Shown here: one piece after another, positions 1 to 9,361 of the stretch | Layout of the letters: each line of letters opens with the position of its first letter | Numbering within the stretch: position 1 is the stretch's first letter | Assembly (NCBI GenBank): GCA_001771135.1 | Contig: MESW01000003.1 | Span: forward strand, 200,719-235,785 | Origin: a candidate division CPR3 bacterium GWF2_35_18 | GTDB taxonomy: Bacteria > Patescibacteriota > CPR3 > GWF2-35-18 | Direction: 5' to 3' | DNA length: 35,067 nucleotides | Translations under genes and position numbers: made by a program | The notes under the pieces: generated by a model | The model's database searches: none | What the model was told of the DNA's origin: nothing | The model's input: only the letters and a program-made list of their open reading frames with translations

Positions 1-517
1 CATAATTATCCACATCGGCAAAATGAGTAAAAATTCCTTCTATTTCTAAATTAGGAAGATCCAAGATTTTTTTAATAAAAAAAAGAATCTGCGGCGATTC
101 TATCCCAATACGATGCATTCCAGTTTCAACTTTTACGTGAATTTTTACAATCTTATTCTTACGTCTGCCCTCTGTAGCTAACATTTTGGCAACATCAAGT
201 GATTGGACGGTAACAGCTAAATTATGAGTCACTATTTCCTGAAAATATTCGGCCGGAGTATACCCCAAGACAAGAATCGGAGCTTTAATTTTGAACTCAC
301 GCAATTTGAGCGCTTCTGAAATCCTTGCCACACAAAGGTAGTATATTTTTTGCTTTTCGAAAAACTTGGCAATTTCAACTAAACCATGCCCATAGGCATT
401 AGCTTTGATTGTGGCTGCTACTTTGACATTTCTTCCCACAAGTTTTCGCATCACATCCAAATTGTGTTTTAAAGTAGAAAGGTCTATTTCAACCCAAGGA
501 AAAAATTGGTGAGACAT
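1..517 (-). CDS. alr: Alanine racemase, 3' end truncated by window edge
   Basis: Not in the ORF track. Minus-strand frame from ATG at 517 reads MSHQFFPWVEIDLSTLKHNLDVMRKLVGRNVKVAATIKANAYGHGLVEIAKFF..., with the PLP-lysine motif KANAYGHG; open to the window edge. Confidence 0.93.
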   Translation of the reverse strand, partial: MSHQFFPWVEIDLSTLKHNLDVMRKLVGRNVKVAATIKANAYGHGLVEIAKFFEKQKIYYLCVARISEALKLREFKIKAPILVLGYTPAEYFQEIVTHNLAVTVQSLDVAKMLATEGRRKNKIVKIHVKVETGMHRIGIESPQILFFIKKILDLPNLEIEGIFTHFADVDNY

Positions 518-526
518 TTTAGATAA

Positions 527-844
527 TTATTGATCTTTCAATAGTACACTAACCTCTTCAGGAAGCTCTAATTTCTCATTTTTTTTGAGATGTTCTTTGA
601 TAACTGACAAACAAGCTTCTAAACCTGCTTGAGTGGTTAATTTGAAATATTCATTTAATAAACTTTGTAAGACAGCTTCATGTTCTCCATTGATTTGTAG
701 AATTTTACCATCAATAGAAACCCAAAGTTCATCTATCTTCTTCGCTCGTTCAACCGCAACTTGGATTCCAAGTATCTCCTTTTGCTTATCTATAATTGCT
801 TGCATAAGCTCTTCGTAAAGAGCCGTTTTTGTTTTTTTGTCCAT
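527..844 (-). CDS. Hypothetical 105-aa helical protein
   Basis: Intact ORF between alr and the nucleotidyltransferase, charged and helix-rich; no family recognised. Confidence 0.6.
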   Translation of the reverse strand: MDKKTKTALYEELMQAIIDKQKEILGIQVAVERAKKIDELWVSIDGKILQINGEHEAVLQSLLNEYFKLTTQAGLEACLSVIKEHLKKNEKLELPEEVSVLLKDQ

Positions 845-864
845 TTTGATTTCCTTGATTTAAA

Positions 865-2190
865 TTAATGTTTTCTCTTTATAATTTTATTCTTATTGTC
901 TTTGATTAAATGCTCTTGTTTGACTAAACAGATTTTATTCTCGGGAAGATCTTTGGCTAAAATCACTCCCGGACCGACGAATGACCCAGAGCCAATTTTT
1001 ACCCCAGGCATAATGGCTGAATTAACTCCAAATCGGACATCTGTACCCACAATCATTCCTAATTTGTTTCGATTGCTATTAATCTTCTCCTCTTTTACCG
1101 TTACAAAAATACTCTGCTCATCAAGACGAAGATTTCCAGTTACTGCTCCTGAACCCAAACTAATATTTTCTTCTAGAATACTATCTCCGATATAATTTGT
1201 ATGTAACCAAATTTCATCCCCAAGGTAAGATCTAGTAACCTCAGAACCAAATCCAATCACACAGTTTTCTCCCACCATTGAATCCCGCACCATAGTATTA
1301 TTTCCAATTACAGTATTTTTACCGATGTAACAAGGCCCTACAATTTTTGCTCCTTCCATTATTTTCACACCTTCGGCAATTATAACTTTGTCAGAAATGA
1401 TTGCTTTGTCGGAAACTTCCGCAGAGGGATCAATTAAAGTGTTTCTAATCTCTGATAAAAAATAGTCCATTACCGAAAGTACATGCCATGGATATTTCAA
1501 AATCTCCCAACGTCCGTTATATGCAACCACTTCGGCTCCTTGTTCTTTGAATAATAGATCTAAGGCTACTTCATAAATATCATCTTTATTAGATTTGTCT
1601 TTGGCGATTTTCTCTATTTTAAGTAAAAATTTCTCTGGATTGCGAAAAAGATGAGCCACCAGATTGGCTAAATTTGAAGGCATTTTATCTTCACCCGGTT
1701 TTTCTTTTATTCCCACTATTTTTCCGGATTCAAAAATAAAATATCCCAGCGGTAAATATTTTTTTATTTCATATCCAGCCACAAAAACATCAACATCAGC
1801 TCTATTTTCAAATTTTTCCATCATATTTTCATGTACTACATCATCATAGATATCATTACAGTTTAAAATATACAAACTTCGCCCGTTAAAATGTGTCCTA
1901 TAGTTTTCCACAGCCGATAGTACTGCTCCAGCCATACCATTTATTCCCTCTTTTTGTTTGACGTAGTTAATATTGAAATCGGAAAATCGTTCACTGTTAC
2001 TTACGAGCCAATCAAAAACTTTGTCTGAAGAAACCACAATTAAATCACGAAATCCTAATCTCTTCAGTGTTTCAATATGACGTTCGACAAGATTTTTCCC
2101 AAGATATGTATAGGTATTCTTCTCTGAAAGAGGCCAAAATCGAGTTGACTTCCCTCCAGCAAGAAGTAACGCTACTGGTTTTTCCGTCAT
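865..2190 (-). CDS. Sugar nucleotidyltransferase with C-terminal left-handed beta-helix repeats (GlmU/GlgC-like architecture)
   Basis: N-terminus LLLAGGKSTRFWPLS resembles the NTP-transferase signature; hexapeptide repeats (IGKNTVIGNNTMV, VRFGVNSAIMPGVKIGSGSFVGPGV). Confidence 0.85.
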   Translation of the reverse strand: MTEKPVALLLAGGKSTRFWPLSEKNTYTYLGKNLVERHIETLKRLGFRDLIVVSSDKVFDWLVSNSERFSDFNINYVKQKEGINGMAGAVLSAVENYRTHFNGRSLYILNCNDIYDDVVHENMMEKFENRADVDVFVAGYEIKKYLPLGYFIFESGKIVGIKEKPGEDKMPSNLANLVAHLFRNPEKFLLKIEKIAKDKSNKDDIYEVALDLLFKEQGAEVVAYNGRWEILKYPWHVLSVMDYFLSEIRNTLIDPSAEVSDKAIISDKVIIAEGVKIMEGAKIVGPCYIGKNTVIGNNTMVRDSMVGENCVIGFGSEVTRSYLGDEIWLHTNYIGDSILEENISLGSGAVTGNLRLDEQSIFVTVKEEKINSNRNKLGMIVGTDVRFGVNSAIMPGVKIGSGSFVGPGVILAKDLPENKICLVKQEHLIKDNKNKIIKRKH

Positions 2191-2291
2191 AATTTAAAGC
2201 TCCTTCAATGATAATTATTTTGATATATCACAATAATATTATATACCTAAATTAACCTATTTTGTAAATTTGGATAACGCTATTCAGGCAC

Positions 2292-2335
2292 ACTCATCTA
2301 AAACTGTTATAAATTACATAAGATGAGTATACCAA
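2292..2335 (-). promoter_or_regulatory. Putative promoter with inverted repeat ACTCATCT-N21-AGATGAGT
   Basis: Minus strand TTGGTA (2335-2330)-N18-TATAAC (2311-2306); repeat arms at 2292-2299 and 2321-2328. Overlapping alternative: extended -10 TTTTGGTATACT. Confidence 0.5.
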
Positions 2336-2358
2336 AAATATAGCCATTTTAACTAAGT

Positions 2359-2856
2359 TTAAAGTTTATTCTTTCGTAAATGCAATTTATACCCAATCAA
2401 ACAAAGTAATGGATGAATTATAAAAACCATAGGAATGGATAACATTATAATCAAAAGCTCTTCTAATCTGAATAAATAAAAAATAATTCCGGAGAGAACA
2501 ATATAATCTAAATGATCTACAAAAAGTAGAAACTTTCCATCAGGAATTCCCAATCTTCTCTTTATAAAACTTCCGATCGCATGACCAAAATAAGCACACA
2601 ATCCTTTTATAACGCCAATTGCCCAAGTCGATAAAACTGTTTCTACGATAACACCTGTTAGAATAGCCACGATAAAACCAATAATGGTAGTTGAATTACC
2701 CAAAATTCTGCGATGATCCTGAAGGTCAAGTTTAAAATCAAGCGGAAAATCTATTTTTTTCAAGAAAGGAATGAATTGGAAAATATTCAAAACAGTATTT
2801 ATTACCCAAAATGGAGCTACGTAGCAGAGTAATCGAATCATAATATCAATGTTCAT
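2359..2856 (-). CDS. CarS/DUF46-like (CDP-archaeol synthase family-like) membrane protein
   Basis: HRRILGNSTTIIGF...GHAIGSFIKRRLGIPDGKFLLFVDHLDYIVLSGI resembles the GDxxxSFIKRRLGI...DxxD signature; hydrophobic helices. Start overlaps the upstream stop (ATGA). Confidence 0.65.
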   Translation of the reverse strand: MNIDIMIRLLCYVAPFWVINTVLNIFQFIPFLKKIDFPLDFKLDLQDHRRILGNSTTIIGFIVAILTGVIVETVLSTWAIGVIKGLCAYFGHAIGSFIKRRLGIPDGKFLLFVDHLDYIVLSGIIFYLFRLEELLIIMLSIPMVFIIHPLLCLIGYKLHLRKNKL

Positions 2857-4325
2857 ATCCGACGCACTCCCTTTTTAATGTTTTTGATTATAAAACTGTC
2901 AACCTCTGCGGCCTGGAAAGACTCTTGGATTACATTCATCGAACGAGGGTAACATGGCTTTATGCTCATTTTAATAAAATATCTATTATGATCTCCAAAC
3001 TCAATTTGTTTTATTTCATCAAAAGTTACCATATCAGAATGAAAATTATTTACAGAAACGTAATTCTTGCTAATTAGCTCAAATGAATACTGATCCCAAA
3101 GACCTGAAGGCAAACAATTTTGCCAGGGAAAAGATAAAGGATAAAAGTTATCCAAAAGATTAAATTTCTTGATTATGGAATCCACGTTTAAAGCAGCTGA
3201 AGGTGATACTTCATAAAAGTTTAGATCACCTGCTGAATCTAGATAGAGGTAATTTTCTTCGAAAATTTCTTCATAAACTCCAAGTATTGCATGATTATTA
3301 GAATCAATTACTTTTAATCGATAAGCAATAATTGATAGATCTAGATATACTGGATAGAAAAGTAATAAACAAGTAAGAATCTTTAGTAAAAAACCACGAC
3401 GGTCAATAATCTTGTATTTTTGATCATAAAACAAAATAAGTAGTAGAAAAATATAAGCTATAGTATTCCAAATATTCAAAAACAACCCTTGCTCTTGAAC
3501 TTCATAACTATTAAAAAGATTTAATTTGTAAAAAACAATATTTCCTAAAAGATAGGAAAAGAATAAAATTCCTGAAAAATATTTTGACAAGCGATTAGAT
3601 TTAAATATTAATAACGTCCAGAAACCAAAACTAACAATTGCTTCGTAGTTAAAAAGTCCACCATCAATTAAGTTCTTTATCAAAGAAAAGGTTATAATCG
3701 CATACGCAAACATATAAATATATTTTTTATTCTGATCCTTGTATACCGCCACTTCTTGAATAAAATATATTAGAACTAATATTAATAATAGCAATAAAAT
3801 AGCAAACCCAAGATAAAAATAAATGGGAGAAATAAAATCTAAGAAAACAATTCCTCCGTCATAATTCTCCAGGTTAGATACATGAAAAAATTTAAGAACT
3901 AAACCCGTAACACCTTTTAAGATATGATTATGTAACAAACTAGTACTAGATATTTCTGACTCGTTAAAAAGAACTATGGAATCTGAAAATTGAAAATTAT
4001 TTTTTATGTAGAAAATGAAAAATACTAATGCATTAAATAAATAGGCTACAATAACTCCTATCCATATCCATAAACCATTTATCTTCTTTGTAACTTTAAT
4101 TTTTTTGAAATAAATAAATTGGGAGATTAATAAAAGACACAAAAAATAAATAAGAAACAGTATCGCTTTTAAGTTACTTCTACCTCCGGCAAAAATATTC
4201 ACAAATGCATGTATCGTAATTTGCACATAATCAAAAAGAAAAAAAGCACAAATGATCAGTATTAAAAAAATAGTTAAAGTTATGGAGCTGTCAAGATGTA
4301 ATGGTCTTTTATAAAACCTAATCAT
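2853..4325 (-). CDS. Polytopic membrane protein of unknown function
   Basis: Many hydrophobic segments plus a soluble C-terminus. The ORF-track start (4376) overlaps the pilin gene; the internal ATG at 4325 (MIRFYKRPLHLD) follows the pilin stop and is more likely. Confidence 0.65.
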   Translation of the reverse strand: MIRFYKRPLHLDSSITLTIFLILIICAFFLFDYVQITIHAFVNIFAGGRSNLKAILFLIYFLCLLLISQFIYFKKIKVTKKINGLWIWIGVIVAYLFNALVFFIFYIKNNFQFSDSIVLFNESEISSTSLLHNHILKGVTGLVLKFFHVSNLENYDGGIVFLDFISPIYFYLGFAILLLLLILVLIYFIQEVAVYKDQNKKYIYMFAYAIITFSLIKNLIDGGLFNYEAIVSFGFWTLLIFKSNRLSKYFSGILFFSYLLGNIVFYKLNLFNSYEVQEQGLFLNIWNTIAYIFLLLILFYDQKYKIIDRRGFLLKILTCLLLFYPVYLDLSIIAYRLKVIDSNNHAILGVYEEIFEENYLYLDSAGDLNFYEVSPSAALNVDSIIKKFNLLDNFYPLSFPWQNCLPSGLWDQYSFELISKNYVSVNNFHSDMVTFDEIKQIEFGDHNRYFIKMSIKPCYPRSMNVIQESFQAAEVDSFIIKNIKKGVRRI

Positions 4326-4333
4326 GATAAAAC

Positions 4334-4885
4334 CTAGAAAGAGTTCCAAGGATTGTTTCCAAATCCCCAATGCCAATAATCAGCAGCTGCTTCTAGTGTT
4401 TCCGCGTAAATTACATACATTAACGCAAAATCAGCATCTGTTTTTGAGATACAACCTGGTATTGTTGGATTATCCATACATAATTGCTTATATAATCCGG
4501 GAGCATAATACTCATAAGAATGATACTGCCCTGTTTGTTGAAAACACTTTAAACCACAAGGATCAACTGGTAAATCACCTAGATAAGGAGACAAATCTTG
4601 TTCTAAAAGGTTCCATCCGACAGCAAAATCAAAAGTATAACAAATATAACTAGGATTAGCAGGACCACAAAGATTATTAATATAAGGAGCATGCCCGTTA
4701 TCTATTATATATAGTCGAATAGCTTCATCTATCGCTTTAATATTGGCATAACGCTGTGAATCACGACTTTTTCTTATCATGGCAACGGGATTGATAGCTA
4801 AAACTACGATAGCGGTAAGAACTCCAATTATTGCGATTACAATTAAAAGCTCAATCAGTGTAAAACCCTTTAGGGCATTTTTCAT
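4334..4885 (-). CDS. Type IV pilin/pseudopilin-like protein with prepilin N-terminus
   Basis: MKNALKGFTLIELLIVIAIIGVLTAIVVLAINP: G/FTLIE cleavage and methylation motif plus hydrophobic helix; several Cys in the C-terminal domain. Confidence 0.9.
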   Translation of the reverse strand: MKNALKGFTLIELLIVIAIIGVLTAIVVLAINPVAMIRKSRDSQRYANIKAIDEAIRLYIIDNGHAPYINNLCGPANPSYICYTFDFAVGWNLLEQDLSPYLGDLPVDPCGLKCFQQTGQYHSYEYYAPGLYKQLCMDNPTIPGCISKTDADFALMYVIYAETLEAAADYWHWGFGNNPWNSF

Positions 4886-4911
4886 AATTAAACTCCAAAT
4901 AAAAATAAAAG

Positions 4912-5895
4912 TTACAACTTGTTAATTATATTCACAATTGCCTTTCCAATCTTTTGACTGCTGTGACGAATAAGACTTCTCTTTAATGGATCAGAGGAAT
5001 TCTTTTTCACTTTGGTTGTAGAAAGAAGATCTAATCGAAAAACTCGAGAATCACCTTTTAAATCATCTTCTATTTGGTACTCATTAAATTTTCGGTAGTT
5101 TTTTAAAACGTCTTCTGGGATTTTCCGCGTGTTTAGCAAAATGTAATTTACCTTTTTACCTAAATATTTTTCCAGCTCTTTCACATGATCTGAAGCTGTG
5201 AAATACGCAGTTTGTGAAGCTAAAGTCATCAAATTAATAATTTGTAAAACCTGAGCCTGAGATTCTTTTATCTCTTTACTCACTCCGTTTATAGTTAGAT
5301 TGGCGATCGTTGAATTGTAGAGATCACCCGGACCAAAGATGATTAAATCTGTATCTTTAATTTCGGCTTTGACCGCTGGATTTATTTTTACAGGCGGATC
5401 AGCTTTATACTCTATAATCCGCTCTCCTTTTGTTAACTTATTCTCTTCAATAAAATGTTCTCCAATTATCTCTTTTCCGGTTGAGTATTTAGCTTTTACC
5501 TTTGTTAAACCTAAAGAAACAGGAAGAACTTTTCCTTTCAAAGAAAAAATCTTCGCTGCAGTTTCTAAAGCTTTACTTTCTGATCCAGTAATGTCGTCTA
5601 AAGCTGTTAATATAAGATTTCCCAAATTATGCCCTTTAAGACCTTTTTCTCCTTTTTCAAACCGATAAAGTAAAAGGTCTTTTAAAAACCCATTTTCTTG
5701 GGACAAAGCCGCAATGCTTTGACGCATATCTCCAGCCGGTAAAAATCCAAACTCATTACGTAATCTACCACTGGAACCTCCGTCATCTGCTACGGTTGTA
5801 ACAGCCACAATATCATAATCATATTCTTTCAAACCAGATAGTACGACATAAGAACCAGTTCCGCCACCAATTATCATGACCTTTTTTTTATCCAT
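4912..5895 (-). CDS. yvcK: YvcK/CofD-like family protein (gluconeogenesis factor)
   Basis: MIIGGGTGSYVVLSGLKEYDYDIVAVTTVADDGGSSGRLRNEFGFLPAGDMRQSIAAL is a characteristic N-terminus. Confidence 0.93.
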   Translation of the reverse strand: MDKKKVMIIGGGTGSYVVLSGLKEYDYDIVAVTTVADDGGSSGRLRNEFGFLPAGDMRQSIAALSQENGFLKDLLLYRFEKGEKGLKGHNLGNLILTALDDITGSESKALETAAKIFSLKGKVLPVSLGLTKVKAKYSTGKEIIGEHFIEENKLTKGERIIEYKADPPVKINPAVKAEIKDTDLIIFGPGDLYNSTIANLTINGVSKEIKESQAQVLQIINLMTLASQTAYFTASDHVKELEKYLGKKVNYILLNTRKIPEDVLKNYRKFNEYQIEDDLKGDSRVFRLDLLSTTKVKKNSSDPLKRSLIRHSSQKIGKAIVNIINKL

Positions 5896-5918
5896 CTTTA
5901 TTCTCCTTCGAAATTTGT

Positions 5919-7244
5919 TTACTTTTCGACAATTTTTTTAATCTTTGCTCCAACTTTATATAATCTCTCTTCAAGTTCTTCATAACCTCTGCTTACATGA
6001 TGAATCCCATAAAGTTCGCTTACACCATCAGCCATTAAAGCCGCTAAAACCAAAGTCGCTCCAGCCCTTAAATCAGGCATTTCTAAAGTCGCTCCTTTAA
6101 GTTTTACTGATCCATTAATACGAATAGCATGAAAACCTTCGTTATCTTCTGTATTAAAATTGTATTTACTGGTATCAAATCCTTCGGGATTAAATCTTTC
6201 GGCCTTAAATCCCATATTTTTCAACTCATCCACATAACCAAAACGTTTGTCCATAACTGTCTCGTGAATTGTTGAAATACCATTTGCTTGTGAAAGAAGT
6301 AAGGCAAAAGGTGGCTGCCAATCAGTCATAAATCCTGGATGAACCCCAGTTTCGAGATCTATTGGCTGAAATTCTTTGTTGTGATTCCTCCAGAAGTGAA
6401 TACCTTTATCGGTCGCTTGGTATTCTAATCCAACCTGTGAAGCCTTATTCAAAAATGAAACTAAATATTTTGATTCAATTCCTTTCAGAAATAGCTTTCC
6501 ACCTGTTACTCCTGCGGCAATAGCAAAAGTTACAGCCTCGTTACGATCAGGCATAATTTCATAGGTAACTCCACTGAGTTTTTCAACTCCTTCAATTTCA
6601 ATTTTTCGTTCTTCAACTCGTTTTATCTTTGCTCCCATCAGATTTAACATCGTCATTAAATCGTCGATTTCCGGCTCGGCTGCGGCGTTATTGATGACGG
6701 TTTTTCCAATTGTTAAGACAGAAGCCAAAATCAAGTTCTCTGTCCCGGTATGAGTGCTTTTTTCAAAACACACTTCTGCTTCATGCAAAGAACTTCCATC
6801 AATATGGTAATAACCTTCGGTATAGGTAACTTTGGCTCCCAATTTTTCGAGAGCCTCAATATGGCGATTAACGGGACGCGCTCCTATTCGACAACCGCCT
6901 GGATTTGCAATTGTCGCTTTTTTGAAACGAGATAGCATAGGCCCTAAAATTACAAAACTGGCTCTCATTTTGGATACAATCTCTAAAGGAACCTTATGTG
7001 AAGTAATATTGCTGGCATCAAGTTCAAGCGTATGCTTTGCCTTCCATTTTGATCGAACTCCAAGAGTCGCTACCGCAGCAAGAACGGTATCTACATCAGA
7101 GATATGAGGAACGTTTTTTAGAATTACTTTTTGATCAGTCAAGATCGCGGCGGGAATCATTTTTAAGACCGCATTTTTCGCTCCCGAAATTTCAATAGTT
7201 CCTGATAAAGGAGACCCCCCTTCAATTACATATTTTTCTCTCAT
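5919..7244 (-). CDS. murA: UDP-N-acetylglucosamine 1-carboxyvinyltransferase
   Basis: GGSPLSGTIEISGAKNAVLKMIPAAIL and active-site loop NPGGCRIGARPVNRHIEAL with catalytic Cys. Confidence 0.96.
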   Translation of the reverse strand: MREKYVIEGGSPLSGTIEISGAKNAVLKMIPAAILTDQKVILKNVPHISDVDTVLAAVATLGVRSKWKAKHTLELDASNITSHKVPLEIVSKMRASFVILGPMLSRFKKATIANPGGCRIGARPVNRHIEALEKLGAKVTYTEGYYHIDGSSLHEAEVCFEKSTHTGTENLILASVLTIGKTVINNAAAEPEIDDLMTMLNLMGAKIKRVEERKIEIEGVEKLSGVTYEIMPDRNEAVTFAIAAGVTGGKLFLKGIESKYLVSFLNKASQVGLEYQATDKGIHFWRNHNKEFQPIDLETGVHPGFMTDWQPPFALLLSQANGISTIHETVMDKRFGYVDELKNMGFKAERFNPEGFDTSKYNFNTEDNEGFHAIRINGSVKLKGATLEMPDLRAGATLVLAALMADGVSELYGIHHVSRGYEELEERLYKVGAKIKKIVEK

Positions 7245-7302
7245 AATTTTCCTTATAAAATGTAAGTTAAATCTATAGAAGTTTCGATATCATATCACAA
7301 AA

Positions 7303-8679
7303 TCATTGATCTTGATTACCATTTTCACTATCTAGCTGATCATTTTTTTCAGAATTCTTTTCTTTTAAAAAAGATATCTCTGCATCACTTCGGTAATCAC
7401 CTATATAGCGGATTTCTTCTTGTAAATTAATGTTAAATTTTTGGGATACTTTTTCCTTTGCTAAATCAATTAATTCTCTAACCTCTACCGCTTTAGCGTT
7501 ACCCAAATTGATCAAAATATTCCCATGTTCTTCCGAAATCTGTGCTCCACCTCTTTTTTCTCCTTTTAGCCCACATTCGTCAATAAGTTTACCCGCGGAA
7601 AAGCCATCTGGATTACGAAAAATTGAACCTGCAGAAGGATGTCTCATATATGGTTTTTGACGTCTGATGGCGTTATATTCTTTCAAGTATAGCTCTGCCT
7701 CTTTTGAAACCCCTTTATGTAATTTCAACCGAACCACCAGAATAATATCTCCATTTTCCGAAATATTGTTATGTGTTAATCCCCATTCATAATCAGAAAC
7801 ATTACGAGTTAAAACCTTACCTTCTTTAGTTATTACGGTAAAATCGTAAATGATTTCTGAGATTGATTTCGGATTTTTCAAAAAGTTCCCTAAGAAAAAA
7901 GCCTTGGCGTTATTAAAAACTGCTCCTCCAATTGTTCCAGGAACCCCATCCAAAAACTCCATTCCGGTCAAACCGGAATCCAAAACTTTCTGGAGAAGAA
8001 AACCTGTAAGTGTCCCAGCATAAGCTTCCACGATTTCTCCACCAAAATTTATTTTCGAAGCTTTCACTTTTATGGTTAAGCCTTTTATGCCACGATCTGA
8101 AACTAAGATATTTGAACCACCACCCAAAATAAAACAGGGCAGAAAATAGTGTGACTCCTTTTTTGTTCCTAGTTTACTTCCAAATGGAGATCGACCTAAA
8201 CCGTATGGACTAGTAGATGGCTTGGGGGGTGCTGACTTGCTTTTCTGTTTTTCTATTTCAGCTAAACGATCTTTATCTTCCTCAGTCACATCTTCTGGAT
8301 CTTTGAGAAACTTATCCTGACGGCATACTGTTATTGCTTTAATAAAATCATCAATACTCTCAGCTTCAAAATAAAATTCCGCCGGACCACCAATCCTAAA
8401 AGTAGTATGATTACTCATTGATTCATTTTCTTTTACTCTACCTTCTCCTAAGTTTGCCTTTAAGAATTCCCAGTTTTCTTTATGTGGATCCTTTTGTTTT
8501 GGTTGTGCTGCAGAACTGCTAGAAGAAAAATTTCCAAAACGGGAAGTAAAAGAGGGAGGAACTGAATTCTTTGCCATATCGACAGGATTTGGAGGAACAT
8601 TTGTATTTACTTGGGTATCGTTGTTATTTGAAGAAGTATTCAAACTTTGTACTGGTTGTTTTGTTTTCTGATCATCCAT
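7303..8679 (-). CDS. murB: UDP-N-acetylenolpyruvoylglucosamine reductase with disordered N-terminal extension and internal insertion
   Basis: NHTTFRIGGPAEFYFEA, LGGGSNILVSD, GTIGGAVFNNA, GSIFRNP, CGLKGEKRGGAQISEEHGNILINLGNA. Confidence 0.94.
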   Translation of the reverse strand: MDDQKTKQPVQSLNTSSNNNDTQVNTNVPPNPVDMAKNSVPPSFTSRFGNFSSSSSAAQPKQKDPHKENWEFLKANLGEGRVKENESMSNHTTFRIGGPAEFYFEAESIDDFIKAITVCRQDKFLKDPEDVTEEDKDRLAEIEKQKSKSAPPKPSTSPYGLGRSPFGSKLGTKKESHYFLPCFILGGGSNILVSDRGIKGLTIKVKASKINFGGEIVEAYAGTLTGFLLQKVLDSGLTGMEFLDGVPGTIGGAVFNNAKAFFLGNFLKNPKSISEIIYDFTVITKEGKVLTRNVSDYEWGLTHNNISENGDIILVVRLKLHKGVSKEAELYLKEYNAIRRQKPYMRHPSAGSIFRNPDGFSAGKLIDECGLKGEKRGGAQISEEHGNILINLGNAKAVEVRELIDLAKEKVSQKFNINLQEEIRYIGDYRSDAEISFLKEKNSEKNDQLDSENGNQDQ

Positions 8680-8756
8680 TATATTTAAATTTTACAACTT
8701 AAACTATATAACTACAATCTTTATGACTTTAAAAATTAAATGTAAAATCTTAAAGG

Positions 8757-9359
8757 TTAGATTTTGTAGTTTTTTTGTATGTATATTTTTAGTTTTCTAA
8801 AAGCTTTTCCCCGATGCGAAATCTGGTTCTTTTTTTGAAGACTAATTTCAGCATTTGTTTTTCCTGTCTCATTAATAAAAATTGGATCATATCCAAAACC
8901 TTGAGCTCCTTGAATCGAATAACTAATTTTACCTTGCATTATTCCTTCAACAGTATGGCATTTCCTGTTATTTGGGTCATAAAGGCTGAGGGCACAAACG
9001 AATCTTGCCGTACGATTTGATTTCGGAACTTCTTGGAGTTCATTCAGTAGACGTCTATTTCTTTCCTCATCAGAATTTCCATATCTCTTAGAAAAAACTC
9101 CGGGACGACCATCTAAAGCCTTTACTTCAAGTCCAGAATCATCAGCAACGGTTAGAATATTCAGTTTTTCTCCGTAAGTTTTTGATTTGATCTCAGCGTT
9201 ATCAATAAAAGTTTTTCCACTTTCAATGGCTTCAAACTTATGAGGTAGATGATTATTAAAATCTTTAATCGACAATATTTCAACCGACATACCTGAGAAA
9301 ACCTCTTGAAGCTCTCTGATTTTTCCAGGATTAGTTGTTGCAAAAAGTATTTTTAACAT
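8757..9359 (-). CDS. rdgB: XTP/dITP diphosphatase (RdgB/HAM1 family)
   Basis: LFATTNPGKIRELQEV, VADDSGLEVKALDGRPGVFSKRY, GFGYDPIF, SHRGKAFRKL. Confidence 0.95.
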   Translation of the reverse strand: MLKILFATTNPGKIRELQEVFSGMSVEILSIKDFNNHLPHKFEAIESGKTFIDNAEIKSKTYGEKLNILTVADDSGLEVKALDGRPGVFSKRYGNSDEERNRRLLNELQEVPKSNRTARFVCALSLYDPNNRKCHTVEGIMQGKISYSIQGAQGFGYDPIFINETGKTNAEISLQKKNQISHRGKAFRKLKIYIQKNYKI

Positions 9360-9361
9360 CG

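Noticed and set aside
633-1849. + strand ORFs of 60-100 aa (633-818, 896-1195, 1664-1849) and similar ones elsewhere
   Set aside because: Antisense to well-supported minus-strand genes; typical shadow ORFs with no recognisable family.
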